From Polyangia bacterium (GTDB taxonomy: Bacteria > Myxococcota_A > Polyangia > Polyangiales > Sandaracinaceae): DNA of 64,000 nucleotides. The translations under genes and the position numbers were made by a program. Where the stretch lies: positions 1 to 64,000 of the forward strand of contig JAUHXR010000001.1 of the NCBI GenBank assembly GCA_030426845.1. The letters run 5' to 3'. This document shows positions 1 through 9,893 of the stretch, piece by piece. The notes beneath the pieces were generated by a model. It searched no databases. It was not told where the DNA came from and saw nothing but the letters and a program-made list of their open reading frames with translations. Position 1 is the first letter of the stretch. Every line of letters starts with the position of its first letter.

Positions 1-83
1 TCGCGCGCGGGATCGGCGAGCACCTCGAGCACGGGCTTGCGCCCGTAGACCGTCAGGAAGCGGTCGCGCGGGTGGTCGCTCAC
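1..83 (-). CDS. TrmH/SpoU-family RNA 2'-O-methyltransferase (N-terminal fragment)
   Basis: Only the first 27 codons lie in the window; the gene runs off the left edge. The reading from a GTG at 83 gives MSDHPRDRFLTVYGRKPVLE, and the YGRKPVLEVL segment is typical of the N-terminal substrate-binding domain of TrmH-like enzymes such as RlmB, which methylate a ribose in rRNA or tRNA using SAM. The GTG overlaps the TGA of the upstream carboxylase subunit by four bases (GTGA), so it is the last visible gene of the carboxylase operon and probably translationally coupled to it. The exact target RNA cannot be told from this fragment. Confidence 0.7.
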   Translation of the reverse strand, partial: MSDHPRDRFLTVYGRKPVLEVLADPAR

Positions 84-2143
84 GCCTCCTCGGCCCCCTC
101 CTCCGCGCTGCCCTCCGCGTTGCCCTCCGCGTTGCCCTCCGCGTTGCCCTCCGCGGCGCCTTCGGCCTTGATGACCGCGAGGACCGCGCCCTCGTCGACC
201 TGCTGGCCGACCTCGACCCGCAGCTCGGTCACCACCCCATCGTGGGGGGCGGCGATCGCGTGCTCCATCTTCATCGCCTCCATCACCAAGAGGGTCTCGC
301 CCGCGGTGACCGCGTCGCCGGCCGTGACGCGCACGTCGATCACCTTGCCGGGCATCGGCGCGAACGCGCCGTCCGCCGCGCTCTGGCCCGTGAGCCGCGG
401 GTGGCGCGGGACCTCCTCGAGGGCGATCGCGAGGCCATCGACGACGACGTGGTGAGTGACCGGATCTGCGGCGTCGCGCGTGACGTGGCCCGCCGCGCGG
501 TGCCCGTCGAGGGTCAGCCAGCCGCGCGCGCCGTCCGCCTCGAAGCGCGCCTCGCAGGGCTCCGCGTCGCCGACCCGCGCGCGGAACCGCCCGCCGCCGA
601 GGTCCGCGTAGCGGACGCGGATCGTCTCGCCGTTGCGCTCGAACAGGACCTCCTGATCGGCCGCGCGGTTGTTGCGATAGCCGGTGCGCATCGCAGGCAG
701 CAGCGCCCGGGCCGCCGCGCGCTCGGCCTGGGCCGCGAGGGCCGCGTGGATCGCCGCGCGCTCGACGAGCGCGGCCGGAGCCGGCGCCGGATCGGACAGG
801 TGCTCGTCGACGAAGTGCGTGTGCAGGTCTCCGTCGAGGAAAGCGGGGTGCTCGAGCACCCGCAGGAGGAAGTTCCGGTTCGTCGTGACGCCGGCCGCGA
901 CGAGGCGACGCAGCGCCCAGCGCATCCGCGCGATCGCGTCGGCGCGCGTCGGGCCCCAGGTGATCACCTTCGCCAGCATCGGGTCGTAGTGGATGCTCAC
1001 CTCCGAGCCGGCCTCGACCCCCGCGTCGATCCGCAGCCAGTCCTCCTCCGGCGCGCTCCACGCCTCGAGCGTCCCGGTCTGCGGCAGGAAGCCTGCGTCC
1101 GGGTCCTCGGCGTAGATGCGGCACTCGATCGCCGCGCCCTCCCGCAGCATCGCGACGTCGTCCTGGTCGAGCGGCAGCGGCTCGCCCCGCGCGACGCGGA
1201 TCTGCAGCTCGACGAGGTCGAGGTCCGTCACCGCCTCGGTCACCGGGTGCTCGACCTGGAGGCGCGTGTTGACCTCGAGGAAGTAGAACGCGCCCGACGC
1301 GTCGAGGATCATCTCGACCGTGCCCGCGTTCGTGTAGCCGATCGCCTGGGCGAGCGAGACCGCCGCCTCGCCCATCCGCTCGCGCGTCTCGTCGTCGAGC
1401 GCGACCGAGGGCGCCTCCTCGACGATCTTCTGGTGACGCCGCTGGATCGAGCACTCGCGCTCGTAGAGGTGGATGACGTCGCCGTGCGCGTCGCCGACGA
1501 TCTGGATCTCGATGTGGCGCGGCCGCTCGAGGTACTTCTCGAGGAGCATCGCGTCGTCGCCGAACCCGCCCATCGCCTCGCGCTTGGCCGCGGCCCACGC
1601 CTCGTCGAGCTCCTCCGGCGCGCGCACCACACGCATCCCCTTGCCGCCGCCGCCCGCGCTCGCCTTGAGGAGCACGGGGTAGCCGATGGCCTCCGCCTTC
1701 GCGCGGAACGTCTCGAGGTCCTGCGACTCGCCGTCGTAGCCCTCGATCACCGGGACCCCGGCGTCGCGCGCGATCGCCTTCGCGCGCTGCTTGCTGCCCA
1801 TGGCCTCGATCGCGTCCGGCGAGGGGCCGACGAACACGAGGCCCGCCTCGGCGACCGCGCGCGCGAAGGCCGCGTTCTCCGCGAGGAAGCCGAACCCGGG
1901 GTGGATCGCGTCGGCGCCGGTGCGCTTCGCCGCGTCGAGGACGCGCTCCACCGACAAGTAGCTCTCGCTCGAGGGGGCCGGCCCGAGCCGCACCGCCTCG
2001 TCGGCCTCGCGCACGAAGGGCGCCCCCGCGTCGGCGTCGCTGTAGACCGCCACCGTCTCGATGCCCATCTGACGGCAGGTCCGCATGATGCGCGAGGCGA
2101 TCTCGCCCCGGTTCGCGATCAGCAGCTTGTGGATCGGCTTCAT
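80..2143 (-). CDS. acyl-CoA carboxylase, biotin carboxylase + biotin carrier subunit (alpha)
   Basis: 687 aa. Carboxylates biotin with ATP and bicarbonate, then presents it to the carboxyltransferase encoded at 5489-7108. Residues 1 to about 445 are biotin carboxylase: KLLIANRGEIASRI start, ATP-grasp loop KASAGGGGKGMRVV, and EVNTRLQVEHPVTE. A middle linker follows, then a biotinyl domain with the acceptor Lys near 625 in EAMKMEH. The last about 30 residues are an EGNA tetrapeptide repeat and an acidic tail that the enzyme family does not need. The ATG at 2143 overlaps the TGA of the AsmA-like gene by one base. The fused architecture fits methylcrotonoyl-, geranyl-, propionyl- or acetyl-CoA carboxylases; the partner looks most like methylcrotonoyl-CoA carboxylase beta, so leucine/isovalerate breakdown is a reasonable guess. 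Confidence 0.93.
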   Translation of the reverse strand: MKPIHKLLIANRGEIASRIMRTCRQMGIETVAVYSDADAGAPFVREADEAVRLGPAPSSESYLSVERVLDAAKRTGADAIHPGFGFLAENAAFARAVAEAGLVFVGPSPDAIEAMGSKQRAKAIARDAGVPVIEGYDGESQDLETFRAKAEAIGYPVLLKASAGGGGKGMRVVRAPEELDEAWAAAKREAMGGFGDDAMLLEKYLERPRHIEIQIVGDAHGDVIHLYERECSIQRRHQKIVEEAPSVALDDETRERMGEAAVSLAQAIGYTNAGTVEMILDASGAFYFLEVNTRLQVEHPVTEAVTDLDLVELQIRVARGEPLPLDQDDVAMLREGAAIECRIYAEDPDAGFLPQTGTLEAWSAPEEDWLRIDAGVEAGSEVSIHYDPMLAKVITWGPTRADAIARMRWALRRLVAAGVTTNRNFLLRVLEHPAFLDGDLHTHFVDEHLSDPAPAPAALVERAAIHAALAAQAERAAARALLPAMRTGYRNNRAADQEVLFERNGETIRVRYADLGGGRFRARVGDAEPCEARFEADGARGWLTLDGHRAAGHVTRDAADPVTHHVVVDGLAIALEEVPRHPRLTGQSAADGAFAPMPGKVIDVRVTAGDAVTAGETLLVMEAMKMEHAIAAPHDGVVTELRVEVGQQVDEGAVLAVIKAEGAAEGNAEGNAEGNAEGSAEEGAEEA
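101..160 (-). repeat. 12-bp tandem repeat (5 copies) encoding EGNA repeats
   Basis: Five head-to-tail copies of a 12-bp unit (plus strand ctccgcgttgcc with small changes) lie in frame at the 3' end of the biotin carrier gene and encode the repeated AEGN/AEGS tail. The unit is a multiple of three, so copy-number change would lengthen or shorten the tail without a frameshift. Confidence 0.9.
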
Positions 2144-5100
2144 CAGTCCTCCCGCGCGCGTTCGATGCGCGTCGCGATCTCGTCGGGGCTCAGGCCCCGG
2201 TCGATGAGCACGTCGAGGTAGACGTCCTCGTCCGCGTCGCCGGCGGCGATGCGGTGGATCAGCGCCTCGGTGTCCAGGCTGGCCGCGTCGAGGCCGGCTC
2301 CGCCCGTGGCGTCGCCCTCCAGCCAGCGCCCGCCTGCGCCAAGGCGGTCCATCACGCGGTCGACCGCGCGGTGGATCGTGCGGCCGACGCGGGTCTTCGC
2401 GACGAGGTGATCGAACGCCGCGAGCACGTCCGCCTCGAAGTCGGGCTGCGCCGCGTGGCCGGTCACCGTCAGCGGGATCCGCACGTCCCCGAGCGCGGCC
2501 GCGGGCAGGTTGAGCAGCGTGCTCGTCCGCAGGTAGACCGCCTCGACGACGAGCTCGAGCCGGCCGAAGATCGTCCCGTCGCGGCGCAGCACGAGGTCGC
2601 CGTCGCAACGCGCGCCGTGGACCGCGCCGCTCAGGCCCTTCAGCAGCCAGCCCTCCGGCCCGCCGCGGAGCGCCACCATCAGCGGCTCGGTGCCGCGCGG
2701 CGACGGCGGCTCCAGCCCGACCTTCGCGAGGCCCTGGCGCGAGAGGCGGAGCATCGGGTAGCGCGGCTCGTCGATCCACGCGTCGCCCTTGCCGCTGAGC
2801 TTCGCGTCGCCCTTCTTCGTGATCGAGAGGCTCGCGTTCAGCCGACCGCCGAGGTGCTCGCCGAGCGCGCCGCCGCCGGGCTGCGGGAGCTGGCCCACCG
2901 CCACGTCGTCGACCTCGAGCTTCGCCTGGAAGCCGCGGAACCCGTCGCCCCAGCCGAAGAGGCCCTGGGATCGAACCTTGCCCTCGTAGCCGTGGAGGGT
3001 GAGCTCGCGCCAGACGACGCGGTCCATCGACACGTGCATCCGCGCGAGGGCACGGTCGAGTCGCACCTTGAGCCCCTTGAAGCCGGCCCCCGCCACGAGC
3101 AGGGTCAGCGCGTCCGCGTGGATCCCGAGCGCCGCGCTCGGCTCGCTGAACGGGCCCTCGAGCGCGGCGTCGACGTGGAGCGTGCCCTTGCCGACGAGGG
3201 TCGGCCCGCCGCGCGGGATGAGCTCGTAGAGATCGCCGAGCGCGAGCGCGCCGACCGCGTGGGTCCCGTCCACTTGGTTGTCGGGCGCGATCACGACCGA
3301 GACGTCGAGGGAGGAGCTCGGGGTGCGGAGGCGCAGCGGGCCGACGAGCGCGCCGGTGTCGTTCGACGCGAGCGCGAGATCGCCGCGCAGCCCCGCGAGC
3401 GGCCGGTCCGAGAAGATCCCGGCCGCGACCCACGCGCCGAGGCCCTGCGACGCGTCCTCCACCGTGACCTCGCCGGTCGGCGTGCGGCCGTCGTAGGTGA
3501 CGCGCAGATCCATGCGGCCGCGGCCGCCGAACACGTTGCCCTCGAGGCCGGTGAGGGTGAGCGCCTCGCCGTCCACCCGGAGGCCCGTCGCGGCCGCGCT
3601 GAGCACGATCGGCGGCAGGTCGGGCCGCGCGCGGAAGCACCAGCCGAGGCTCGCGGTGGTGACGCGCCCCTCGAGCGCGGCGTCGGCCCCGGCGCCGACG
3701 AGGCGCGCGTCGAGCTGGGCGGTGCCGGCGCGATCGACGTGGACCGGGCCAGGGAACAGGCCGACGTCGAGCGCGTCGGCGGCCGCGAGGGTGCCGGTGA
3801 GGGCGCTGCCGTCGAGGGCGCCGTCGGCGCGGGCCACGGCGAGCGGGGCGAGGTGGAGCCGCGAGCGCGGGGTGGCGAGCTCGACCGTCGCCTCGAAGCG
3901 CTCGGGCCCGAGCGCGCCGCGCAGCTCGACGAGGAGGTCGTCGGGGAGCGCGAAGAGCGTCTCGCGCGCGTCGTCGGACGCGAGGCGGAAGGACTCGCCC
4001 GCGCCGGCGAGCACGAGGAGCGACAGGGCGGCGGGCGCGTCGAGGTGCTGGACCTCGATCTGCGGGTCGGCCCCGCGCGCCAGCGTCACCGTCGCGACCC
4101 CCGCGCCGATCCGCGCTCGGACACGCGCGCCGTCCAGGCGGGCGGTCGCCTCCACCTCCTCGACCGTCGCCTCCGCGCCGGCCCGCGCGACGGTGAGGCG
4201 CGGCGCCGCGAGCGTCGCGCCGAGCGACGGCGCGCGGAGGGTGCCCGCGATCGCCCCGGAGAGGGCGATCGGCGCGCCGGCGAGCGTCACCTCCGGCCCC
4301 GCGATCGCCTGCGCGTCGATCGCGCCGCCCAGCGCGCCCGCGAGCGCGCCGTCCTCGTCCACCTCGAGCGCGGCCGTCCACTCGCCCGCGCCGTCGACCG
4401 CGAGGCGGGCGCGGGCCGTCGTCCTTCGGCCCAGCGCGACGTCGACACCGAGCGCGGCGGGGCGCGCGAGGAAGTCGGCCACGACCCGCGGGCTGTCGAG
4501 CCGGAGCGCGCCCTCGAGCGCGTCGAGCGCGCCGTGGGCGTGGCCCTCGAGCGTGAGCGGCGCGCTCTCGTCGAGATCGACCCGCGCGCGCGCCTCCTCC
4601 GGGAGCAGATCGGCCCAGGACACCACGCCCTCGACGCGCGCCTCGTCGATCACCGGGCCCTCGCGCTGACCGCGGGCCGAGACCGTCAACGAGGATCTCG
4701 GTGTACGCAGCTCGAGCTCCGCGCGGAGCGCCCCGTCCTCGAGCGCGAGCTCGCCGTCGACCTTGCCCGCCCACGGCAGCGGGACGTTGAGCCGCACCTC
4801 GCGCCCCGCGAGCGCGAAGAGCGCGTCGAGGTAGTGACCGACCCGCGCGTCGTCCGTCCGCAGCCGCGCCCGCTCCACCGCCCGCGCGTCGTCGTCGAGC
4901 CGACCCGCCGCGTCGATCCAGAGGGTCGCGTCGCCGGCCTTCGCCTCGCCGCCCTCGAGCGCCCAGTCGCTCGACGTGACCGACACGCGGATCGTCCCGT
5001 CGATCGGCGCCTGGGCGTCGCGCCCCATGCTCGCGGCCCACCGCGCGCCCTCGACGGTGACCCGGCCGTGCACCCACTCGAGGCCGGTCCGCGGCGGCTC

Positions 5101-5469
5101 GCCCTCGAAGGTGAGCGGCGCCTCGAAGCGCAGGCCGCCCGCCTCGTCGGGGACCGTGAGCCGCCCGCGCATCGACTCCATCCGCATCGGGGGCCGCCCC
5201 GCCGCGAGGTCGCCCGCGCTCGTCGCGAAGGTCGCGCGCTCGATCTCGAGCACCGCGGTGGGCCCGAGCGGGAGCCGCGCGTCGATCAGGTGCACGCGCG
5301 CGCCGTCGAGCTCCATCGACGCGATCGTCGCGCGCTCGCCGACCTTCTGCCGCAGCCACTCGCGGACGCTCGGCAGCGTCCTCGCGAGGACGGCGTTCGC
5401 GAACGTGTGGAACAGGCCGGCGATCGCGCCGCGCTCCATCGCCCGCTCGGGTTGCGAGCCCTCGGTCAC
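2143..5469 (-). CDS. AsmA/TamB-like large beta-repeat protein inside a carboxylase operon
   Basis: 1108 aa. The sequence is a long series of short beta-rich segments (LEGRVTTASL, LDARLVGAGAD, GLEGNVFGGRGRMDLR, VTGHAAQPDFEADV) of the kind seen in AsmA, TamB and DUF748 proteins, which form grooved beta-sheets that handle phospholipids or assemble outer-membrane proteins. The GLxG..F.G.. pattern near residue 630 is typical of the AsmA-like C-terminal region. There is no obvious N-terminal membrane anchor or signal peptide, which is unusual for the family. The chosen GTG at 5469 is 19 bases after the carboxyltransferase stop; an ATG ten codons downstream (MERGAIAG) is an alternative. The stop shares one base with the start of the biotin carboxylase gene, so the three genes are co-transcribed. 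A role in lipid transport is inferred from the fold only. Confidence 0.6.
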   Translation of the reverse strand: MTEGSQPERAMERGAIAGLFHTFANAVLARTLPSVREWLRQKVGERATIASMELDGARVHLIDARLPLGPTAVLEIERATFATSAGDLAAGRPPMRMESMRGRLTVPDEAGGLRFEAPLTFEGEPPRTGLEWVHGRVTVEGARWAASMGRDAQAPIDGTIRVSVTSSDWALEGGEAKAGDATLWIDAAGRLDDDARAVERARLRTDDARVGHYLDALFALAGREVRLNVPLPWAGKVDGELALEDGALRAELELRTPRSSLTVSARGQREGPVIDEARVEGVVSWADLLPEEARARVDLDESAPLTLEGHAHGALDALEGALRLDSPRVVADFLARPAALGVDVALGRRTTARARLAVDGAGEWTAALEVDEDGALAGALGGAIDAQAIAGPEVTLAGAPIALSGAIAGTLRAPSLGATLAAPRLTVARAGAEATVEEVEATARLDGARVRARIGAGVATVTLARGADPQIEVQHLDAPAALSLLVLAGAGESFRLASDDARETLFALPDDLLVELRGALGPERFEATVELATPRSRLHLAPLAVARADGALDGSALTGTLAAADALDVGLFPGPVHVDRAGTAQLDARLVGAGADAALEGRVTTASLGWCFRARPDLPPIVLSAAATGLRVDGEALTLTGLEGNVFGGRGRMDLRVTYDGRTPTGEVTVEDASQGLGAWVAAGIFSDRPLAGLRGDLALASNDTGALVGPLRLRTPSSSLDVSVVIAPDNQVDGTHAVGALALGDLYELIPRGGPTLVGKGTLHVDAALEGPFSEPSAALGIHADALTLLVAGAGFKGLKVRLDRALARMHVSMDRVVWRELTLHGYEGKVRSQGLFGWGDGFRGFQAKLEVDDVAVGQLPQPGGGALGEHLGGRLNASLSITKKGDAKLSGKGDAWIDEPRYPMLRLSRQGLAKVGLEPPSPRGTEPLMVALRGGPEGWLLKGLSGAVHGARCDGDLVLRRDGTIFGRLELVVEAVYLRTSTLLNLPAAALGDVRIPLTVTGHAAQPDFEADVLAAFDHLVAKTRVGRTIHRAVDRVMDRLGAGGRWLEGDATGGAGLDAASLDTEALIHRIAAGDADEDVYLDVLIDRGLSPDEIATRIERARED

Positions 5470-5488
5470 AAGCGCCCCCGCTCCGCCG

Positions 5489-7108
5489 TCAATGGCGGAA
5501 CACGCCCCAGCTGGTGCTGCCGCGCACGGGCGCGGTGTAGCTCGTCGACAGGCAGATGCCGACGACGTCGCGGGTGTCGCGCGGATCGATGACCCCGTCG
5601 TCCCAGAGCCGCGCGGTCGCGAACATCGCGCTCGACTCGTTGTCGATCTGCCCCTCGATCATCTGCTTGGCGACCGCGAGCTGCTGCTCGTCGACCTCCA
5701 CGCCCTTCTTGGCCGCGGACTGCCGCTTGATGATGTCGAGGACGCCCGCGAGCTGCTTGCCGCCCATCACCGCGATGCGGTGGTTGGGCCAGGTGAAGAG
5801 GAAGCGCGGCTGGTAGGCGCGCCCCGCCATGCCGTAGTTCCCCGCCCCGTAGCTCGCGCCCATCATGATCGTGATCGCGGGCACGGTGCTGTTGGACACC
5901 GCGTTGATCATCTTGGCGCCCGCCTTGATGATCCCCTCCTGCTCGACCTTGGTGCCCACCATGAAGCCGGTGATGTTCTGCAGGTAGAGCAGCGGCACGT
6001 CCGCCTGGTTGCAGAGCTGGATGAACTGCGCGCCCTTGTTCGCGCTGTCGGTGAACAGGATCCCGTTGTTCGCCAGGATCCCGACCGGGAAGCCGTGGAC
6101 GTGGGCCCAGCCGCACACGAGGCTGCTGCCGTAGAGCGGCTTGAACTCGCTGAAGCGCGAGCCGTCGACCACGCGCGCGATCACCTCGCGCGCGTCGAAC
6201 GGCACGCGGATGTCCGCGCTCGCGATCCCGAGCAGCTCGTCCGGATCGTGGGCCGGCGGCTCGATGGGCCGCGGGGTCGCGCGGCCCGCCTTGCGCCAGT
6301 CGAGGTGCGCGACGATCTCGCGGCCGATCCGGATCGCGTCGCGCTCGTCGGCCGCGAGGTAGTCGCTGACCCCGCTGACCCGGCTGTGCATCTCCGCGCC
6401 GCCGAGCTCCTCGTGGGTCGTCTCCTCGCCGATCGCCATCTTCACGAGCGGCGGGCCGCCGAGGTAGACCTGCGCCTGCTCCTTCACCATCACGACGTAG
6501 TCGCTCATCCCGGGCACGTAGGCGCCGCCCGCGGTGGAAGAGCCGAAGACGAGGCAGACCGTCGGGGCGCGCTGCTCCGAGCGCCGGGTCAGATCGCGGA
6601 AGCCGCGCCCGCCCGGGACGAAGATCTTCGATTGGTTCGGCAGGTCCGCGCCGGCCGACTCGATCAGGCTGATCGAGGGCAGCCCGTTCTGCTCGGCGAT
6701 CTCCGCGAGGCGGTGAGTCTTGACCACCCCGAGCTCGCTGATCGCGCCGCCCTTCACCGTGGCCTCGGACGCGCTGATCATGCACTCGACGCCGCTGACC
6801 ACGCCGACCCCGCCGACGATCGAGGCGCCCGGGGCGTGACCCCGCACCCCGTAGCCGGCGAGCGCGCCGACCTCGAGGAAGTGCGCGTCGCGGTCGACGA
6901 GGAGCTCCACGCGCTCGCGCGGCAGCAGCTTGCCCGCGTCGCGGTGCCGCTGGACGTACTTGTCGCCGCCTCCCTCGCGCGCCTTGGCGAGGGCGGCGTC
7001 GAGCTGCTCGAGGGAGGCGAGGTTGGCCTCCCGGTTCTGCGCGTAGGTCTCGCCGCCGCGATCGACCTGGGTCGCGAGGACCGGGTAGCGCTGCTCTTGC
7101 GGGTGCAT
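5489..7108 (-). CDS. acyl-CoA carboxylase, carboxyltransferase (beta) subunit
   Basis: 539 aa, normal length for the family. Transfers the carboxyl group from biotin to an acyl-CoA. Both halves of the carboxyltransferase fold are present: N-half with [38 protein letters not shown] and [16 protein letters not shown]-half with [24 protein letters not shown] and [17 protein letters not shown]. The [13 protein letters not shown] and [15 protein letters not shown] elements resemble methylcrotonoyl-CoA carboxylase beta more than propionyl-CoA carboxylase. First gene of the minus-strand operon; the ATG at 7108 sits eight bases after a TAAGCT -10 element with no Shine-Dalgarno sequence. Confidence 0.93.
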   Translation of the reverse strand: MHPQEQRYPVLATQVDRGGETYAQNREANLASLEQLDAALAKAREGGGDKYVQRHRDAGKLLPRERVELLVDRDAHFLEVGALAGYGVRGHAPGASIVGGVGVVSGVECMISASEATVKGGAISELGVVKTHRLAEIAEQNGLPSISLIESAGADLPNQSKIFVPGGRGFRDLTRRSEQRAPTVCLVFGSSTAGGAYVPGMSDYVVMVKEQAQVYLGGPPLVKMAIGEETTHEELGGAEMHSRVSGVSDYLAADERDAIRIGREIVAHLDWRKAGRATPRPIEPPAHDPDELLGIASADIRVPFDAREVIARVVDGSRFSEFKPLYGSSLVCGWAHVHGFPVGILANNGILFTDSANKGAQFIQLCNQADVPLLYLQNITGFMVGTKVEQEGIIKAGAKMINAVSNSTVPAITIMMGASYGAGNYGMAGRAYQPRFLFTWPNHRIAVMGGKQLAGVLDIIKRQSAAKKGVEVDEQQLAVAKQMIEGQIDNESSAMFATARLWDDGVIDPRDTRDVVGICLSTSYTAPVRGSTSWGVFRH

Positions 7109-7116
7109 CGCGCGGG

Positions 7117-7122
7117 AGCTTA
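7117..7122 (-). promoter_or_regulatory. -10 element of the carboxylase operon (leaderless type)
   Basis: On the minus strand TAAGCT is followed by eight bases and then the ATG at 7108. No purine-rich ribosome-binding site fits between them, so the mRNA probably starts at or next to the ATG. Confidence 0.45.
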
Positions 7123-7183
7123 CCCGATCGTCGGGCCCGGTCGCGGCGAGAGGGTTCGGCTCGCGCGACCGGTCGGGGTGGAT

Positions 7184-7189
7184 TAACAT
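7184..7189 (+). promoter_or_regulatory. -10 element of the 7199 lipoprotein gene
   Basis: TAACAT is followed by nine bases and the ATG at 7199. It shares the 90-bp divergent region with the carboxylase operon promoter. Confidence 0.4.
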
Positions 7190-7198
7190 CGCCCTCCG

Positions 7199-8944
7199 AT
7201 GCTGTCTTACACCCGCCTGTCCGCGCTGCTGCTCACCGGCGGCCTCCTCCTCGCCACCGGCTGCGACTGCTCCGCCGCCCCCGGCCCCCGCGACGCCGGT
7301 CGCGGTCAGGACGCCGGCGACCGGCCGGGCTTCGACGCCGGCCCGCGCGCCGACGCGGGCGAGGTCGACGAGTGCTACACGGGCCTCGACGAGGACGGCG
7401 ACGGGATGATCGACGAGGAGTGCGAGTGCATGGCCGGCGAGGCCCAGCGCTGCTACCGCGGCGACCCGTCCCTCGCGGGGATCGGCGCCTGCCGCTGGGG
7501 CGAGATGCGCTGCATCTCCGACTTCGAGTTCAGCGGCTGGGACGTCTGCGAGGGCGACGGCATGCCGTCCGACGAGCTCTGCGACGGCGTCGACAACAAC
7601 TGCGACGGCGTGGTCGACGAGGGCTGCTCCTGCATCACGGGGGAGATGCGCAGCTGCTACTCCGGCCCCGCCGGGACCGAGGGCGTCGGCTCCTGCGTGC
7701 CCGGCACCGAGACCTGCGAGGAGACCGCGACGGGCGCCGACTGGGGCGGCTGCGTCGGCGAGACCGGCCCGAGCATGGAGCTGTGCAACGGCATGGGTGA
7801 CGAGGACTGCGACGGCCTCGTGGACGAGGGCTGCACCTGCGCGCTCGGCTCCACCCAGTCCTGCTACGGTGGCCCGGCCGGGACGGCGGGCACCGGCGAG
7901 TGCCGCGCGGGCACCCAGACCTGCGTGGGCATGGGGCCGTCGAGCCGCTGGGGGACCTGCACCGGCGAGACGCGCCCGGGGACCGAGGCGTGCACCGGCG
8001 GCCGCGACGAGGACTGCGACGGCGACATCGACTGCGCCGACAGCGACTGCGCGAGCAGCCCCGCCTGCTGCACGCCCTACGACGAGCGCCTCCCCGTCAT
8101 CCCGGCGGAGGGCGAGATCCTCTTCATCGTCGACCGCTCCGGGAGCATGGACTGGCCGGCGGTGGGGACCACCCGCACCCGCTGGCAGGAGCTCGACTCG
8201 GCGATGGCCACGGTGCTCCCGATGGTCGACCCGCTGCCCCTCGGGATGCTGATGTTCCCGCGGCTCACCGGCGGCTCCGAGTCGGGCAACTGCATGGTGA
8301 GCGCCAGCCCCGAGGTGCCCATCGCGCTCGGGACGCGCCCGACGATCCAGTCGGCCCTCGTCGCCAACGACCCGCGCGCGGGCGACACCCCGACGCCTCA
8401 GGCCTTCGGCGTCGCCCAGAGCTACCTGATGAGCACGCCGACGGGTCGCGAGCGCTTCGCGATCCTCCTCACCGACGGCCTGCCCGAGCCGAACTGCGGC
8501 TCGACGGTCCCGGCCACGGTGGCCGCGATCAACAACATCCGCACGACGCTCATGATGGACGTGTTCGTCATCGGCATCGTCGGCCCCGATCGCGACGGCG
8601 ACACGAGCGGCATCCCTGCGCTCCAGGACGCGCTCAACATGTTCGCGGTGGCGGGCGGACGCCCGCGCTCGGGCGCGGTGCGCTACTACGAGGCGACCGA
8701 CGGCGCCGCGCTCACCTCGGCCATGACCTCGGTCCTCGCGGCGGCCACCGACTGCCGCTTCCGGCTGCCGAGCGCGCCGCCCACGCCGAGCACCCTCCAG
8801 GTGCGTCAGGACGGGCTGCTCATCCCGCGCAGCAGCTTCAACGGCTACACGATCAGCGGCCGCGACCTCGAGTTCCACGGCGCGTTCTGCAGCGCGATCC
8901 AGGCGGGCCTCATCACGACGATCCGCGTGACCGACCCCTGCTGA
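7199..8944 (+). CDS. lipoprotein with MopE-like Cys-rich repeats and a VWA domain
   Basis: 581 aa. A signal peptide ends at a lipobox (LLLATGC, Cys22), followed by a DAG-rich linker. Residues 55-290 hold four Cys-rich repeats with the acidic motif CDGxxDNNCDGxxDEGC, the calcium-binding-like module of MopE proteins common in Myxococcota. Residues from about 300 form a von Willebrand factor A domain with an intact metal site ([10 protein letters not shown], Asp312/Ser314/Ser316, and [11 protein letters not shown]). It should be anchored in the outer membrane and bind a protein or matrix ligand; the ligand is unknown. The ATG at 7199 gives a perfect lipoprotein signal. The gene stands alone between a divergent operon and the 8973 gene. 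Confidence 0.8.
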   Translation: MLSYTRLSALLLTGGLLLATGCDCSAAPGPRDAGRGQDAGDRPGFDAGPRADAGEVDECYTGLDEDGDGMIDEECECMAGEAQRCYRGDPSLAGIGACRWGEMRCISDFEFSGWDVCEGDGMPSDELCDGVDNNCDGVVDEGCSCITGEMRSCYSGPAGTEGVGSCVPGTETCEETATGADWGGCVGETGPSMELCNGMGDEDCDGLVDEGCTCALGSTQSCYGGPAGTAGTGECRAGTQTCVGMGPSSRWGTCTGETRPGTEACTGGRDEDCDGDIDCADSDCASSPACCTPYDERLPVIPAEGEILFIVDRSGSMDWPAVGTTRTRWQELDSAMATVLPMVDPLPLGMLMFPRLTGGSESGNCMVSASPEVPIALGTRPTIQSALVANDPRAGDTPTPQAFGVAQSYLMSTPTGRERFAILLTDGLPEPNCGSTVPATVAAINNIRTTLMMDVFVIGIVGPDRDGDTSGIPALQDALNMFAVAGGRPRSGAVRYYEATDGAALTSAMTSVLAAATDCRFRLPSAPPTPSTLQVRQDGLLIPRSSFNGYTISGRDLEFHGAFCSAIQAGLITTIRVTDPC

Positions 8945-8972
8945 GCCGCTCGGCGCGCGTGGTGGTCAGGCG

Positions 8973-9893
8973 GTGGATCGCTACGCACAGATCGCGATCG
9001 ACTCGACGGTCGGCTACGCGCGCTACCTCTGGCGCGACGTCACCCAGCCGAGCCTCCACAGCTACTTCTACCTGCTGATCGGCGTCTCGCTTCTGGTCTA
9101 CGCGCTCGAGCTCGCGCGGCCGTGGCGTGAGGCGCAGCCCCGCGTGCGCCGCGACTTCTGGCTCGACGCGTTCTACATGTTCTTCAACTTCTTCCTGTTC
9201 TCCCTCGTCGGCTACAACGCCGCCTCCGACGTGGTGGTCCAGCTCGTCAACGACGGCCTCGCGTCCGTCGGGGTCGAGAACCTCGTCGCGATACAGGTCG
9301 GCGCGCTGCCCACGTGGGCGCAGCTCGTCTTGCTCTTCGTGCTGCGTGACCTGATCCACTACTGGGTCCACCGCCTGCTGCACGCGGTCCCGTGGCTCTG
9401 GCGCGTCCACCAGGTCCATCACTCCGTGCGCGAGATGGGCTTCGCAGCGCACCTCCGGTTCCACCCCGGCGAGACGATCGTCTACCGCGCGATCGAGTAC
9501 CTGCCGCTCGCCGCGATCGGCTTCGGCATCGACGACTTCCTCCTCGTGCACGTCACCGCGCTCACGATCGGGCACCTCAACCACGCCAACCTGCGCGTCC
9601 CGATCGGCCCGCTGCGCTACCTGCTCAACTCGCCGCAGATGCACCTGTGGCACCACGTGAAGGCGCTGCCCGAGCCGCGCGGGGTGAACTTCGGCATCAG
9701 CCTGAGCCTCTGGGACTGGGTGTTCGGCACCGCCTACTGGCCGTACGACGACCCCGACCTCGAGCTCGGCTTCGAGGGAGTCGAGGCCTACCCGCGTGGC
9801 TTCTTCGGGCAGCTCCTCGCGCCGCTGACGTGGCGAGCCGCTAGTCGCCCGCGAGGGCCGTCCGGATCGCGAGCCGGAGCGCGGCCGGAGTGA
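8973..9893 (+). CDS. sterol desaturase / fatty acid hydroxylase superfamily membrane protein
   Basis: 306 aa polytopic protein with the His-box arrangement of the membrane di-iron hydroxylases: HYWVHRLLH, HQVHHS and HLWHH, plus further His residues (HLRFHPGE, GHLNHAN). These coordinate two irons and oxidise C-H bonds in lipids or sterols using oxygen. Hydrophobic spans precede the first box (FYLLIGVSLLVYALEL, FYMFFNFFLFSLVGY). The GTG at 8973 is the first plausible start, 28 bases after the preceding stop. Its last 17 codons overlap, on the opposite strand, the 3' end of the histidine kinase gene (9841-9893). The tail SRPRGPSGSRAG is low-complexity and may have arisen by loss of an earlier stop. 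Substrate unknown. Confidence 0.82.
   Translation: MDRYAQIAIDSTVGYARYLWRDVTQPSLHSYFYLLIGVSLLVYALELARPWREAQPRVRRDFWLDAFYMFFNFFLFSLVGYNAASDVVVQLVNDGLASVGVENLVAIQVGALPTWAQLVLLFVLRDLIHYWVHRLLHAVPWLWRVHQVHHSVREMGFAAHLRFHPGETIVYRAIEYLPLAAIGFGIDDFLLVHVTALTIGHLNHANLRVPIGPLRYLLNSPQMHLWHHVKALPEPRGVNFGISLSLWDWVFGTAYWPYDDPDLELGFEGVEAYPRGFFGQLLAPLTWRAASRPRGPSGSRAGARPE

Noticed and set aside
2254-5592. A 1112-codon plus-strand open frame opposite the AsmA-like gene, and a similar one at 242-2221
   Set aside because: In DNA this GC-rich, stop codons are rare in several frames. The translations are Arg/Ala/Glu strings with no domain or signal, and the minus-strand genes have clear domains and coupled starts.
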